Source of the DNA: Rhizomys pruinosus
Lineage: Eukaryota; Chordata; Mammalia; Rodentia; Spalacidae
DNA: 64,000 bases
Reading direction: 5' to 3'
Assembly: GCA_009823505.1 (NCBI GenBank)
Contig: VZQC01004719.1
Span: forward strand, 2,119,061 to 2,183,060
The position numbers and the translations under genes were made by a program. The notes beneath the pieces were generated by a model. It ran no database searches and was not told where the DNA came from. It worked only from the letters and a program-made list of their open reading frames with translations. The first letter of the stretch is position 1. Each line of letters opens with the position of its first letter. This document shows positions 22,513 to 33,772 of this stretch, piece by piece.

Positions 22513-22884
22513 GGATTCACACAAAATGGCACGGTTGACTGTATTAAGCTGTATCATGATTGATCAGCTAGTAGTCCTACCAGATGGAAATGAAAAGTTT
22601 TTAACCTGGATACTTAGTCATTTAAACTATGAGTCTGTTTTGCTTTTTTATCTGCTTTGTGTGAGAAAATTAATTGGGTCCAATAATAAATATGTAGAAC
22701 CTTTGAAAAAATTAATTTCAGACAAACATTATATTGCAATTTTCTATTACCTACTATATTATCATAATGTATAGTTAACTGCACCTAATGATTTTTCTCT
22801 TTATTTTATAGGTATTGGATTCTTTTGTGAGAAAGGAAAACTTCCTTTCCAGGTAGCCAAAGGTAACATAAGAACATGGATATA
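22513..22884. other. Unique sequence, possibly residual RPL39 3'UTR at its start
   Basis: The first ~60 bases may be retroposed 3'UTR (GTATTAAGCTGTATCATGA). The rest is AT-rich unique DNA up to the start of the inverted repeat. An 82-residue frame at 22526-22774 resembles no family I know. Confidence 0.45.
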
Positions 22885-24638
22885 TTTCATGATTAGAATT
22901 TAGGGAATACAATAATGCTGTCCAATTCACATCAAGTTTAAAAATAGCAGGATGAAACTCCCATTCAGACTAAGGACAGTTTCAATCTCCTTTTTCTAGT
23001 ACTTCCATATGCTACAGCCACCACTTTGCTGATGATTTGTTTGATATTCTATTGCTCTACTATCACATAGTTTCTACTGAGTTATGGAACTACTGTGGTC
23101 ATTCGTTGATTGTTGAAAATCTGCTGACCTCCTGACAAATATACAATGAGTCATGGTGATCTATAGTCTTTGTAAATTTCTTCCATGCACAAAAATTCCC
23201 ATACATGTCTGCAAAACGAATTAGTTCAGTCCTATGTTCAGCTGAATGCTCTGTACCACAGATAGAATTAAGGCTTCTCAGAGGAATGTGTATGGAAATT
23301 ACACTATTCATATGTTAAAATTGTTATGTTTATCATTTCATAGACTCAGAAAAACAGCATGTGATCACCATGTGACTCAAGGCTAACTCACTAATATGCT
23401 TTTATTGTTCAGAAAATAGGAATTTTCACTAAAGCTTTTGTTCTCATCACTGCCTATGAATTTATTTGCCTTACTATATACGCTTCTAAGAATGAGTACC
23501 CAGAACTTCTCATATCTTTGTATCCTCCCTGATTACATTCTTCTTTCAGTTCTTATTTATTACATCCATGCCATTTTAAACTAATAGTTACAAGATATAA
23601 TCATTGCAGTTTTCCTTTCAGTATATGTTTCCCCGGCTTTCTATTGCTTTTATTTCATGATGAATTTCAATTTTACCTAATACGTATCTCCTACCCTGAG
23701 ATAGATTTGCTCATTTTCAACTGTCCTTTATAATTCTGCACATAATTGTCTATTGATTCCCGAGATTCATGTCTATAAATTTCTCATAAGATAACGTCCT
23801 GTTAGCACTCCTTGGTTCTATTTAGGCCGCAGCATGATCACTACCCAAAAGAAAACAGTTATTTCCTTTCCATCTCACCCTCTCTAATCAATTACAAGCA
23901 TTATTCTCAATCATCGTTCACACTAATAGAAAACATGCTTTGACACTATATTTATTCTAGCAATATTTGCCTTATTGCCCTTCTGTCATCTATGTAACCA
24001 GGCATATTCAATCTTTTCCTGACTTCTTTTATTCTACTTTGAGATTTTTTTTATTCACTCAGCATAATCAAAGTTAAATACCAAACCCCGTTATATGTTT
24101 CTCCTTTGTAAGTAACAAAGCATAGTAAAAATCTTCCCATATACCCTGGGGCATGTGGATTAATAGATGAATTTTTTCATGCATGTATCTTCCATGCTAG
24201 ATAGCAAGCCTATTGAACAGTGCAACCAAACTGTCCTCATAAGTACTTTAATGATTGTGTCATGCATCCATATGGAATATCATGTCTCTTTCTGGTTTAT
24301 TTTAATACCATTAGAGCCAGCATTCTAAATCAATCTGCTTTTCCAGTATGTGAAATTCTTAGAAGCAATGAAAAGTTTACACGTAAAGGGAATTATGAAA
24401 ATCAAAGTACCATTACAAGTTAAAAATAGTTATGTACTGTTTAATTATAGAGTACTGAATGACATAGAATCTGATTAAAAAAAACTACAGATTCCTTCTA
24501 TCATAAGAAACTGGAGTAAAGAAGAAAGCATTGAAATTCATGGGTAGGGTCTGAGCAAAGCACTGACTTTCAAAGAAGGCACACTGGAACAAGCCTGAAA
24601 CTTCAGTACTTGGTAGATGAACTCAGGTTCAGGTTTTC

Positions 24639-24902
24639 TTTCTTTTTTTTTTTTTTTAATTTTATTTATTTCTGTATGTGTATGAATGTACTGTCCGCAT
24701 GCAAGTCTGTGCACCCGTGTCATGCAACGCCATAGAGGTCAGAAGAGGTCAGAAGAAGGTGTCGGATTCCCCTGGAACTGGAGTTCTCCTGGAATCGGAG
24801 CTTCAGACGGTTCTCAGCCGCCATGTGGGTGCTGGGGATCGAACCCGGGTCCTCTGTAAGAGCGGTCGGTGCTCTTAACCGCTAGGCCATCTCTCCAGCT
24901 CC
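24639..24902 (-). mobile_element. B2 SINE with 15-bp target-site duplication (left arm)
   Basis: Full-length minus-strand B2: T-rich tail, GTATGAATGTACTGTCCGC, CCCTGGAACTGGAGTTCTCC, CCATGTGGGTGCTGGGGATC, GAACCCGGGTCCTCTGTAAG, GCCATCTCTCCAGCTCC. CAGGTTCAGGTTTTC at 24624-24638 and 24903-24917 is a perfect TSD. A short internal duplication of AGAGGTCAGA lies at 24734-24753. Its mirror copy is at 30.25-30.51 kb. Confidence 0.97.
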
Positions 24903-25274
24903 CAGGTTCAGGTTTTCAAGATCATGGTCTGTGATATAGTTTTATGGCAGCTTGTGCCAAACAAGTCCCTGTCTGCAAACACGAAACAAAACAAAAATCA
25001 AAAATAATCCTGGGCAATAGTAAAGAACCAGTTATGACTGTCTGGTCTCCTGTGTTGATGAATACCTATAACTGCAGCAGATGGGAATAAGATAAAAGAG
25101 GATTGCACGTTTCCTGGCCATTCTGGACTATAGAGTGAGAGTCTGTCTTAATTCTTGACAGAAATAAAGCATACTCTTTCATTTACCACAGGTGTATTTG
25201 GTGCAAATCAGATATAAGAACATAAGTAATTGATAATACCAATCAGATGGATATTCCACATCCACGGGTAAAAT

Positions 25275-25505
25275 CATGGGAGGGGGAGATGTCTCTGCAG
25301 TTACAAGCACTGGCTACTTTTGCAGAGCTCCTATACTCATCTTCTAGCTCCCACATGGTGGTGCATTACAGTCTGAAACTCCAGTTCCAGGGAATCCAAC
25401 ACCTTCTTCTGACTGCCCTGGCTATTGGACATTCATGGTGCATCCATGTAAATGCATGGAAAAACAAACATACACATAAAACAAAAATAAATAAATATTT
25501 TGAAA
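25275..25505 (+). mobile_element. B3/B2-type SINE, old (left arm)
   Basis: Plus-strand diverged SINE: GGGGGAGATGTCTCTGCAG, AGCTCCCACATGGTGGTGC, GAAACTCCAGTTCCAGGG, ATGTAAATGCATGG, and an A-rich tail with AAATAAATA. The reverse complement is at 29.65-29.88 kb. Confidence 0.75.
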
Positions 25506-25789
25506 ACAAAAAAAAGAAGCACAGATTTTCTTTCACTATTTGTTTCATGTATTATAGTTACATAATTCCCATTAATTCAAAAAGTTTTTGACCACTCCAT
25601 TTCACAGAAGCATTATTAATATGGATACAGTATTTATTATCCAATTAAAACACTATAGTGCAAATCAGAACATTCATGCTTACCTGAGATTTATTTTTTA
25701 ATTATCTATTATTTTTATTTTGATTTTATGTGTATGAATGTAATAAATAGTAGATGAGAAACATCAGGAAGAGTGCTGTCTTATCTGTA

Positions 25790-25905
25790 AAAATACAGAA
25801 ATCAGGAGGCTGAGACAGGAGGACATGGATATCCAGGCAAATCTATTGTACATAGGAAGTACCAGGACAGCCAGGGCTAGAGAGCCAGATGCTCCTTAAA
25901 TGTTA
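25790..25905 (+). mobile_element. B1-like SINE fragment (left arm)
   Basis: GGAGGCTGAGACAGGAGGAC, GGACAGCCAGGGCTAGAGAG resemble B1. It abuts the L1 3'UTR piece. The mirrored copy is near 29.26-29.38 kb. Degraded. Confidence 0.55.
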
Positions 25906-25909
25906 AAAT

Positions 25910-26303
25910 TATGACAGGGTCTTCGTGTGGCTTATAATGTCTCCTAACCATTAGAGGATTTAAGCTTGTGGCATCAGCCATGGGTTATTCCTCCAAGGAG
26001 AGAGCTAATAGCCAATTAGATTTGCGATATACAGACATGTGGCTGCCACTGCTGCACAGCTTTTCCAGGCAGATGAGGTGTAGCTGGTGCTGACAGAGGA
26101 GTCTTCCTTGACTCAAGGAGACCTATATTTGCTTTAGTGGCCTTTGGTAACACTCTCTGGCATTCCAGAGACCATCTGTATACTTGCAGGCGTAGTCTCC
26201 ATACATCTTTCCCATGTTTATATCAGGTCTTCAACAGCAGGGCCTTATCGCCTCTCTTCCTGCAGATATCCCAGTTTGGAGGCAAGGAGCCTTTACCTTT
26301 TGG
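25910..26303 (-). mobile_element. LINE-1 long 3'UTR, first part (left arm)
   Basis: Reverse complement of the 3'UTR first part: GACAGGGTCTTCGTGTGG (25914), GGGTTATTCCTCCAAGGAGAG, AGACATGTGGCTGCCACTGC, CTTCAACAGCAGGG (26228), GGAGCCTTTACC. The middle and tail that should follow to the left are absent, and at 26304 the sequence switches to the opposite-strand upstream part. Confidence 0.8.
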
Positions 26304-27354
26304 TGTTTTAGACTTAGTAAAAGTAAACATTTGTATATTAATCAACATTGGTTAAAGGCTGATAAAAACGGTAAGGCATCTGAGTTAATTGGTGATATAA
26401 ACTGTGTGTTGTCCACATTAGCTATAATTAAAAACTGTATAACAATTACTTCTGGTGATGGTATAAACAAATTTCGCTAAATAAATTATGCTGTACTAAG
26501 GTATGACTGGAATACACTCACTCTTTCACTATAGGATGATTTATCTAAAAAATAAAGTTTGTTCCCAGGTTTTAATCACATACAGTAAACCCAAACACAG
26601 CATGGGTGACTATGATGAAAGCTGTGCCTTGACGCCACCCTATAGGTATATATAAACAACTGCCTTCTTGAGACTCATGGGTCAAAAATCCAAAACTTAA
26701 AATAAAAAAGGGGGATATATATAAATATGAAAACTTTTTCTTTGTAAAACAAACCTGGCAAATCCAAAGCTGTAAAAGAAATAGGGAAAAGATTTGTATG
26801 TTCTTACAGCAAAAGTTACCAATCTAATGGCTGAGAAGGAAAATGCAGCTTTGCAAGGGAGTAGGATGTACCAGAAAGAGTCCCAGCAGAAGGATTGACT
26901 CTCTTGGGCATTGAAGGGAAGAAATGCCCCAGATTGCTGCAGACACCAGGCCCCACTCTCTGGATCCTTGTAACAACAATTTTTAATGAATCCAATGAAG
27001 CTTACCTTTTCAGTGCCACAAAGGTTTTAATACAAGAGACTTTCTAAACTACCCTCCATAGCGAAATAAGGAGAAATATGATGATGATGAGGTCATTCTC
27101 CACTGTAATTGGAGCCGCTGTATATAGAGGTATTCTTTTTAAAACGTAGAACTGCCTTCTTTGATTGACTAATGGTGGGACAAGAAACTGTGGAGGGGAA
27201 TTATTATTCCTATTCAGAACCAAATATAATGCTAAAGTCTCCTTAAGCTATGCATTTAAGCAAAATATATAATACAGGAGCTTCTGATATCAAACAATGG
27301 ATTATATTACGGCGCCAAGGAGATGTTGGCTAGGCCATCCAAGCCCCCCAAAAA
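26301..27354 (+). repeat. Direct duplication, copy A (L1 3'UTR upstream part)
   Basis: This segment recurs in the same orientation at 27848-28877. Both start TGGTGTTTTA(G)GACTTAG and contain GATAAAAACGGTA, CAGCATGGGTGACTATGATG, TTGACGCCACCCTATAGG, AAATGCCCCAGATTGCTGC and CCTTAAGCTATGCA. Copy B carries many single-base gains and losses. A purine run AAAAAAGGGGGATA (26705) resembles a polypurine tract. The end (27290-27354) enters the L1 3'UTR first part in plus orientation and stops at the N. A diverged minus-strand homologue of part of it is at 2.37-2.62 kb. Confidence 0.9.
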
Positions 27355-27355
27355 N
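27355..27355. other. Single ambiguous base (N) at centre of inverted repeat 1
   Basis: The lone N lies between copy A and a poly-G run that begins an opposite-strand L1 3'UTR. Sequence right of it is much noisier than its mirror on the left. Probable contig join. Confidence 0.8.
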
Positions 27356-27356
27356 T

Positions 27357-27847
27357 GGGGGGGGGTTGTATGTTCAGTCAAGTTGATCAAATGAGTGTCC
27401 AGTCTATAGTTGTTGTAGATTTCACCCCAATCGTAGCCCTTCATTCTACCACGCCCCCCTTCCGCGATTGTTCCCTGGCTTAGAAAAGGGGCACAGGTGG
27501 ATGAGAAGCCAAAACAGTCCTACTATCTCTGGGCTGTTGTCTTGTCTCTAGTCATCTGGTTGTTTTCTTTCATTGGCTGCCCAGCTTGTCCAGGCATAAC
27601 CTTTCATTCGTACTAATGAAGCACATGCAATTAGATATATAGGTACCTTAACAGTATAATATATAGCCTTTAATCCTACAATGAAGCACGCAATTAGATA
27701 TATAGGATTAAAACAGTACTATTGTATGGTAGGTTACCTTGGTATAGACACAGATGTTTGGGTGGTGGTATGCTATCTATGAATCATTGTTCTTCTGTTA
27801 AGTCTGACGGGTCTTTGTGTGGCTTATAGACTCTGTCTACGGATACA
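27357..27847 (-). mobile_element. LINE-1 long 3'UTR, middle part, noisy
   Basis: Minus-strand middle part: poly-G, TTGATCAAATGAGTGTCCAG, CATTCTACCACGCCCCCC, AGAAAAGGGGCACAGGTGG, TGCCCAGCTTGTCCAGGC. It carries a partial tandem duplication around AGCACATGCAATTAGATATA / AAGCACGCAATTAGATATA (27626, 27684), also present at 52.05-52.15 kb. Missing bases relative to 45.1 and 51.8 kb are frequent (e.g. TTCCGCGATTGTTCCCTGG). Confidence 0.8.
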
Positions 27848-28877
27848 TGGTGTTTTAGGACTTAGTAAAAGTAAACATGTGTATATTAAACAACATTGGT
27901 TTAAAGGCTGATAAAAACGGTATGCATCTGAGTTAATTGGTGATATAAACTGTGTTGTCCACATTAGCTTTAATTAAAAACTGTATAACAATTACTTTGG
28001 GATTGGTATAAACAAGTTCTCTATAATTATGCTAATATAGTATGACCGGTAACACTCTCTTTCACTATAGGATGATTTATCTAAAAATAAAGTTTGTTCC
28101 CCAGGTTAATCACATACAGTAACCCAAAACAGCATGGGTGACTATGATGAAAGATGTGGCCTTGACGCCACCCTATAGGTATATATAAACACACTGCTTT
28201 CTTGAGACTCATGGGTCAAAAATCAAAACTTAAATAAAAAAGGGGGATATATATAAATATGAAAACTTTTTCAAAAAACCTGGCAATCCAAAGCTTAAAA
28301 CTAGAACTAGGGAAAGGATTTGTATGTTCTAACAGCAAAATGTACCAAATAAAGGCTATGGGTGAGAAAGAAAATTGCAGCTTTGCAAGGAGGTAGAAGT
28401 ACCAAGAAAGTGCCAGCAGAAGGTTGATCTCTCTGGGCATTGAAGGGAAGAAATGCCCCAGATTGCTGCAGACACCAGGCCCTCTTTGGATCCTACTGTA
28501 ACAACAATTTTTAATGAATCCAATGAAGCTTTACCTTCTAGGTGCCACAAAGTTTTTAATACAAGAGACTTTCTAAACTACCCTCCATAGATAAGAGAGA
28601 TATGTATGATGATGAGGTCTTCTCCTCCTGTAGATTGGAGCCAGCTGTTATAGAGGTATTCTTTTGTAAAATCAGTAGAAACTGCCTTCTTTGATTGACT
28701 AGTGGGGACATAGAAACTGTGAAACATTATTCTCTATTCAGAACCAAATATAATGCTAAAGTCTCCTTAAGCTATGCACTTAAGCAAAATATATTAATAC
28801 AGGAGCTCTTGATATCAAAAATGGATTATTCTGCCAAGGAGTATTTGCCAGGGAATTTGTAGGGATCCAAGACCCCC
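27848..28877 (+). repeat. Direct duplication, copy B
   Basis: Second copy of 26301-27354, same orientation, with frequent small deletions (for example AACTGTGTTGTCC against AACTGTGTGTTGTCC). Unlike copy A it runs on into the L1 3'UTR first part without a break. Confidence 0.9.
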
Positions 28878-29250
28878 AAAAGGTAAAGGCTCCTTGCAAC
28901 CAATCGAAGAGAGGCGATAAGGCCTGCTGTTGAAGACCTTGATATAAACATGGAAAGATGTATGGAGCTACGGCCTGCAAGTATACAGATGGTCTCTGGT
29001 AATCCAGAGAGTGTTACCAAAGGGCACTAAAGCACAATATAGGTCTTCCTTGATTCAGGAAGACTCCTCCGCTGTCAGCACACAGCTACACCTCAATCGC
29101 TGGAAAGCTGTTGGCAGCAGTGGAGCCACAGTCTGTATATCGCAAATCTAATTGGCTATTAGCTCCTCCTTGGAGAATAACCCATGGCTGATGCCACAAG
29201 CTTAAATCCTCTAAGGAGTTAGGAGACTTATAACCACACGAAGACCCTGG
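28810..29250 (+). mobile_element. LINE-1 long 3'UTR, first part (right side)
   Basis: Plus-strand first part: GAGCTCTTGATATC, GGTAAAGGCTCCTTGC, ATACAGATGGTCTCTGG, TAACCCATGGCTGATGCC and CCACACGAAGACCCTGG. It breaks off into B1-like sequence at the same point as the left-arm copy. Confidence 0.8.
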
Positions 29251-29649
29251 TCATATTTTAACATTTAAGAGCATCTGCTCTCTAGCCCTGGCTGTCCTGG
29301 TACTTCCTATTACAATAGATTTGCCTGGATATCCTGTCCTCACTGTCTCAAGCCTCCTTGATTTCTGTATTTTACAGATAAGACAGCCTCTTCCTGATGT
29401 TTCTCACTACTATTTATTACAATTCATACACATAAAATCAAAATAAAAAAATAGATAATTAAAAAAAAATCTCAGGTAAGATGAATGTTCTGATTTGCAC
29501 TATAGTGTTTTAATTGGATAATAAATACTGTATCCATATTAATAATGCTTCTGTGAAATGGAGTGGTCAAAAACTTTTTGAATTAATGGGAATTATGTAA
29601 CTATAATACATGAAACAAATAGTGAAAGAAAATCTGTGCTTCTTTTTTT

Positions 29650-29882
29650 TGTTTTTAAATATTTATTTATTTTTGTTTTTGTGTATGTTTGTTTTTCCAT
29701 GCATTTACATGGATGCACCATGAATGTCCAATAGCCAGGGCAGTCCAGAGAAGGTGTTGGATTCCCTGGAACTGGAGTTTCAGACTGATGCACCACCATG
29801 TGGGAGCTAGAGATGAGTATAGAGCTCTGCAGGAAGTAGCCAGTGCTTGTAACTGCAGAGACATCTCCCCCTCCCATGATTT
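29650..29882 (-). mobile_element. B3/B2-type SINE, mirror copy
   Basis: Reverse complement of 25275-25505: TGGATGCACCATGAATGTCC, TGGAACTGGAGTTTCAGAC, ACCATGTGGGAGCTAGAGATG. Differs from the left copy by small indels. Confidence 0.75.
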
Positions 29883-30250
29883 TACCCGTGGATGTGGAAT
29901 ATCCATCTGATTGGTATTATCAATTACTTATGTTCTTATATCTGATTTGCACCAAATACACCTGTGGTAAATGAAAGAGTATGCTTTATTTCTGTCAAGA
30001 ATTAAGACAGACTCTCACTCTATAGTCCAGAATGGCCAGGAAACGTGCAATCCTCTTTTATCTTATTCCCATCTGCTGCAGTTATAGGTATTCATCAACA
30101 CAGGGACCAGACAGTCATAACTGGTTCTTTACTATTGCCCAGGATTATTTTTGATTTTTGTTTGTTTTCGTGTTTGCCAGACAGGGACTTGTTTGGCACA
30201 AGCTGCCATAAAACTATATCACAGACCATGATCTTGAAAACCTGAACCTG

Positions 30251-30512
30251 GAGCTGGGAGATGGCCTAGCGGTTAAGAGCACCGCGACCGCTCTTACAGA
30301 GGACCCGGGTCGATCCCCAGCACCCAATGGGCGCTGAGAGAACCGTCCTGAAGCTCCGATTCCAGGAGAACTCCAGTTCCAGGGGAAATCGACAAACTTC
30401 TTCTGACCTCTTCTGCCTCTATGGAGTTGCATGACACGGTGTGCACAATTGCATGGGCGGACAGTACATTCATACACATACCAAAATAAATAAAATTAAA
30501 AAAAAAAAAAAA
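30251..30512 (+). mobile_element. B2 SINE, mirror copy, indel-rich
   Basis: Reverse complement of the B2 at 24639-24902 with many small errors: GGAGCTGGGAGATGGCC, GGACCCGGGTCGATCCCC, CAGCACCCAATGGGCGC, TGACACGGTGTGCAC. Its TSD survives in degraded form (AAACCTGAACCTGG before, AAACCTGAACTG after). The same events in both arms show that the SINE predates the duplication. Confidence 0.9.
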
Positions 30513-32261
30513 GAAAGAAAACCTGAACTGAGTTCATCTACCAAGTACTGAAGTTTCAGGCTTGTTCCAGTGTGCCTTCTTTGAATCAGTGCTTTGGCTC
30601 AGCACCCTACCCAGTGAATTCAATGCTTTCTTCTTACCCAGTTTCTTATGATAGAAGGAATCTGTAGTTTTTTTTAATCAGATTCTATGTCATTCAGTAC
30701 TCTATAATTAACAGTACATAACTATTTTTAACTTGTATGGTACTTTGATTTTCATAATTCCCTTTACGTGTAAACTTTTCATTGCTTCTAAGAATTTCAC
30801 ATACTGGAAAAGCAGATTGATTTAGAATGCTGGCTCTAATGGTATTAAAATAAACCAGAAAGAGACATGATATTCCATATGGATGCATGACACAATCATT
30901 AAAGTACTTATGAGGACAGTTTGGTTGCACTGTTCAATAGGCTTGCTATCTAGCATGGAAGATACATGCATGAAAAAATTCATCTATTAATCCACATGCC
31001 CCAGGGTATATGGGAAGATTTTTACTATGCTTTGTTACTTACAAAGGAGAAACATATAACGGGGTTTGGTATTTAACTTTGATTATGCTGAGTGAATAAA
31101 AAAAATCTCAAAGTAGAATAAAAGAAGTCAGGAAAAGATTGAATATGCCTTGGTTACATAGATGACAGAAGGGCAATAAGGCAAATATTGCTGAATAAAT
31201 ATAGTGTCAAGCATGTTTTCTATTAGTGTTGAACGATGATTGAGAATAATGCTTGTATTGATTAGAGAGGGTGAGATGGAAAGGAAATAACTGTTTTCTT
31301 TTGGGTAGTGATCATGCTGCGGCTACAATAGAACCAAGGAGTGCTAACAGGACGTTATCTTATGAGAAATTTATAGACATGAATCTCGGGAATCAATAGA
31401 CAATTATGTGCAGAATTATAAAGGACAGTTTGATAATGAGCTTATCTCATGTAGGGAGCTATCTTAGGTAAAATTGAAATTCATCAGGAAAATAAAAGCA
31501 ATAGAAAGCCGGGGAAACATATACTGAAAGGAAAACTGCAATGATTATATCTTGTAACTATTAGTTTAAAATGGCATGGATGTAATAAATAAGAACTGAA
31601 AGAAGAATGTAATCAGGGAGGATACAAAGATATGAGAAGTTCTGGGTACTCATTCTTAGAAGCGTATATAGTAAGGCAAATAAATTCATAGGCAGTGATG
31701 AGAACAAAAGCTTTAGTGAAAATATTCCTATTTTCCTGAACAATAAAAGCATATAGTGAGTTAGCCTTGAGTCACATGGTGATCACATGCTGTTTTTCTG
31801 AGTCTATGAAATGATAAACTAACAATTTTAACATATGAATAGTGTAATTTCCATACACATTCCTCTGAGAAGCCTTAATTCTATCTGTGGTACAGAGCAT
31901 TCAGCTGAACATAGGACTGAACTAATTCGTTTTGCAGACATGTATGGGAATTTTTGTGCATGGAAGAAATTTACAAAGACTATAGATCACCATGACTCAT
32001 TGTATATTTGTCAGGAGGTCAGCAGATTTTCAACAATCAACGAATGACCACAGTAGTTCCATAACTCAGTAGAAACTATGTGATAGTAGAGCAATAGAAT
32101 ATCAAACAAATCATCAGCAAAGTGGTGGCTGTAGCATATGGAAGTACTAGAAAAAGGAGATTGAAACTGTCCTTAGTCTGAATGGGAGTTTCATCCTGCT
32201 ATTTTTAAACTTGATGTGAATTGGACAGCATTATTGTATTCCCTAAATTCTAATCATGAAA

Positions 32262-32578
32262 CCCCCCCCCCCCCCGCTGGATGGTGAGACCCATGAGCTG
32301 TGTGGGTTTGGGCACAACTGCTCGTAAATTGGTTTTACATGAAGGATGCTTGTACTCACAGATTATCACCTACTGTTAAAAAAAATGAAAACAAAAAAAC
32401 AAACAAAAAAACAAAAAACAGAGAAAGACGCAGAAAAGTTATGGCAGAATGCATGATCTGGGATGAGTAGGGGTGGGGTGGGGGGAAGGGAAGGGGATAT
32501 ATGCCTGAACTGAATTGGAAAATGATGTGTGAAATACACAAAACATCAATAAAAATATATATTAAAAAAATAAATGTT
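32262..32578 (+). mobile_element. LINE-1 3' terminal segment
   Basis: Starts in the C run, then GCTGGATGGTGAGACCC, GGGTTTGGGCACAACTGC, CATGAAGGATGCTTGTACTC, CAGAATGCATGATCTGGGA, a G-rich tract at 32466-32496 and CATCAATAAAAA. It matches the last ~300 bases of the 3.67-4.83-kb copy. Middle and first parts are missing on its left, where the inverted repeat ends. Confidence 0.85.
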
Positions 32579-32599
32579 AAAATTAATAAAATAAAAAAT

Positions 32600-32742
32600 G
32601 GCATCAGCCAGACATGGTGGCACATGCCTTTAGTCATAGAACTTGGGAGTCAGAATCAGGCAGATCTCTGGAGATACTGAGATCCAGTCCAGGTAGTTCT
32701 TACGAGGAGACACTTTCTCACAAAACAAACAAAAAATAATAT
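32600..32742 (+). mobile_element. B1 SINE
   Basis: Plus-strand B1: CAGCCAGACATGGTGGCAC, ATGCCTTTAGTCATAGAAC, CAGATCTCTGGAGATACTG, and an A/C-rich tail. Moderately diverged. Confidence 0.8.
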
Positions 32743-33720
32743 CAGATATGACACGGACACAAGAAATTTTTTTTTATTTTTACTCTCTTAGATTTAATTT
32801 TGAAATAATAAAATTCTGTCTATCAAATAAAATAATTTGTTAAGAGAAAATTAACAATTGGAAATGATTTAAAAACCCACTGTGCAGATATATTCAAGCA
32901 ACTTGAGTTCATTATTAAAATGTGGGCTTCTGTTTTCACAGAGGGAGAGGACCACTACTTATTCCAACAATTAAAAGAGTCCTAACTTTAATTTTATATG
33001 AAAAGGAAATTTTTGCTTGTTCATCAAAACCCGAAAACCAGCAGATATTGTTTTAGCTCATTATTTTAATGTAATTATAATGAAATGTTACTGAGAAAAT
33101 TTTCTGTTTGAGTCCTACATGAATATAGACAGTCTCCCACTCTTCTCAAGTTTCTCCCTTAACTATTCTCCCACAGGTAAATGTTACAATCTAACATGCT
33201 GTAACCTTTGACACTAAAATTCTAATTGAGAGTCATGCTTGACTGGACTGTCTGAAACCTGCCCTGTTCCTCCAATCTCATTTTTTACATTCTTGCTCCT
33301 TTATTTTTAACTGTCACACAGCCTTGTTTCTGCTTCTTAAACATGCTGAGCATGTCCTTACCTCTGAGCTTTTATAACAGTAGTACTGTGGATACTTTGT
33401 ATGGGTTGTTCCTCAGTAAGAGGTAAGTTTAAAATCAAGTGTCACTTTTACAGGAAAGGCATCCTGACAATTATTTAATGAGTCCTCCCTACCATCAAAA
33501 CCAACATCTTACTGCCTGGTATATTTTCATATTACATTTTGCCTATTAAGCATTTAATGATCTCGAGCTGTTTAGACTAGCTAGTTTGCTGTTTATATTT
33601 AACTCTAAACCGTAAACACTAGAAATCTGTACATTTTATTGGTCTCTCCTGTTTCACAAATATCTCAAACAAATCTTAGCATAGCCGAATTTTACTTATA
33701 CATGCACGCTCTCAAACACT
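32743..33720. other. Unique intergenic sequence
   Basis: No gene or repeat recognised. Confidence 0.55.
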
Positions 33721-33723
33721 CAG

Positions 33724-33770
<47 letters not shown>
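33724..33770. repeat. (CA)n microsatellite
   Basis: Perfect CA run of more than 20 units. Confidence 0.98.

Positions 33771-33772
<2 letters not shown>

Larger units (their letters stand above)
22885..26303 (+). repeat. Large inverted repeat 1, left arm
   Basis: The ~3.4-kb segment reappears as its reverse complement at 28876-32261. Outer boundary: TTTCATGATTAGAATTTAGG here against AAATTCTAATCATGAAA at 32245-32261. Inner boundary: GGAGCCTTTACCTTTTGG (26286-26303) against its complement at 28876. Frames at 23099-23311 and 24220-24423 are repeated in mirror position (31835-32047; 30694-30930). The left arm carries cleaner SINE sequence than the right. It holds unique DNA, a B2, a B3-like SINE, B1-like patches and an L1 3'UTR piece. 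Confidence 0.95.
28876..32261 (-). repeat. Large inverted repeat 1, right arm
   Basis: Reverse complement of 22885-26303, about 3.39 kb. Contains mirror copies of the L1 3'UTR piece (28.88-29.25), B1-like patch (29.26-29.38), B3-like SINE (29.65-29.88) and B2 (30.25-30.51). Indels are dense in the inner 1.6 kb and sparser outward, but still present (31.3 and 31.7 kb). It stops exactly at a 14-base C run (32262-32275). Confidence 0.95.

Noticed and set aside
26705..26720. AAAAAAGGGGGATA as a retroviral polypurine tract
   Set aside because: No TG-starting LTR or matching repeat follows it, and neighbours fit L1 3'UTR-associated sequence better.
22885..32261. The palindrome as a gene-conversion palindrome of sex-chromosome type carrying genes
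   Set aside because: It contains no genes, and the asymmetric indel load and N at the centre point to assembly error instead.
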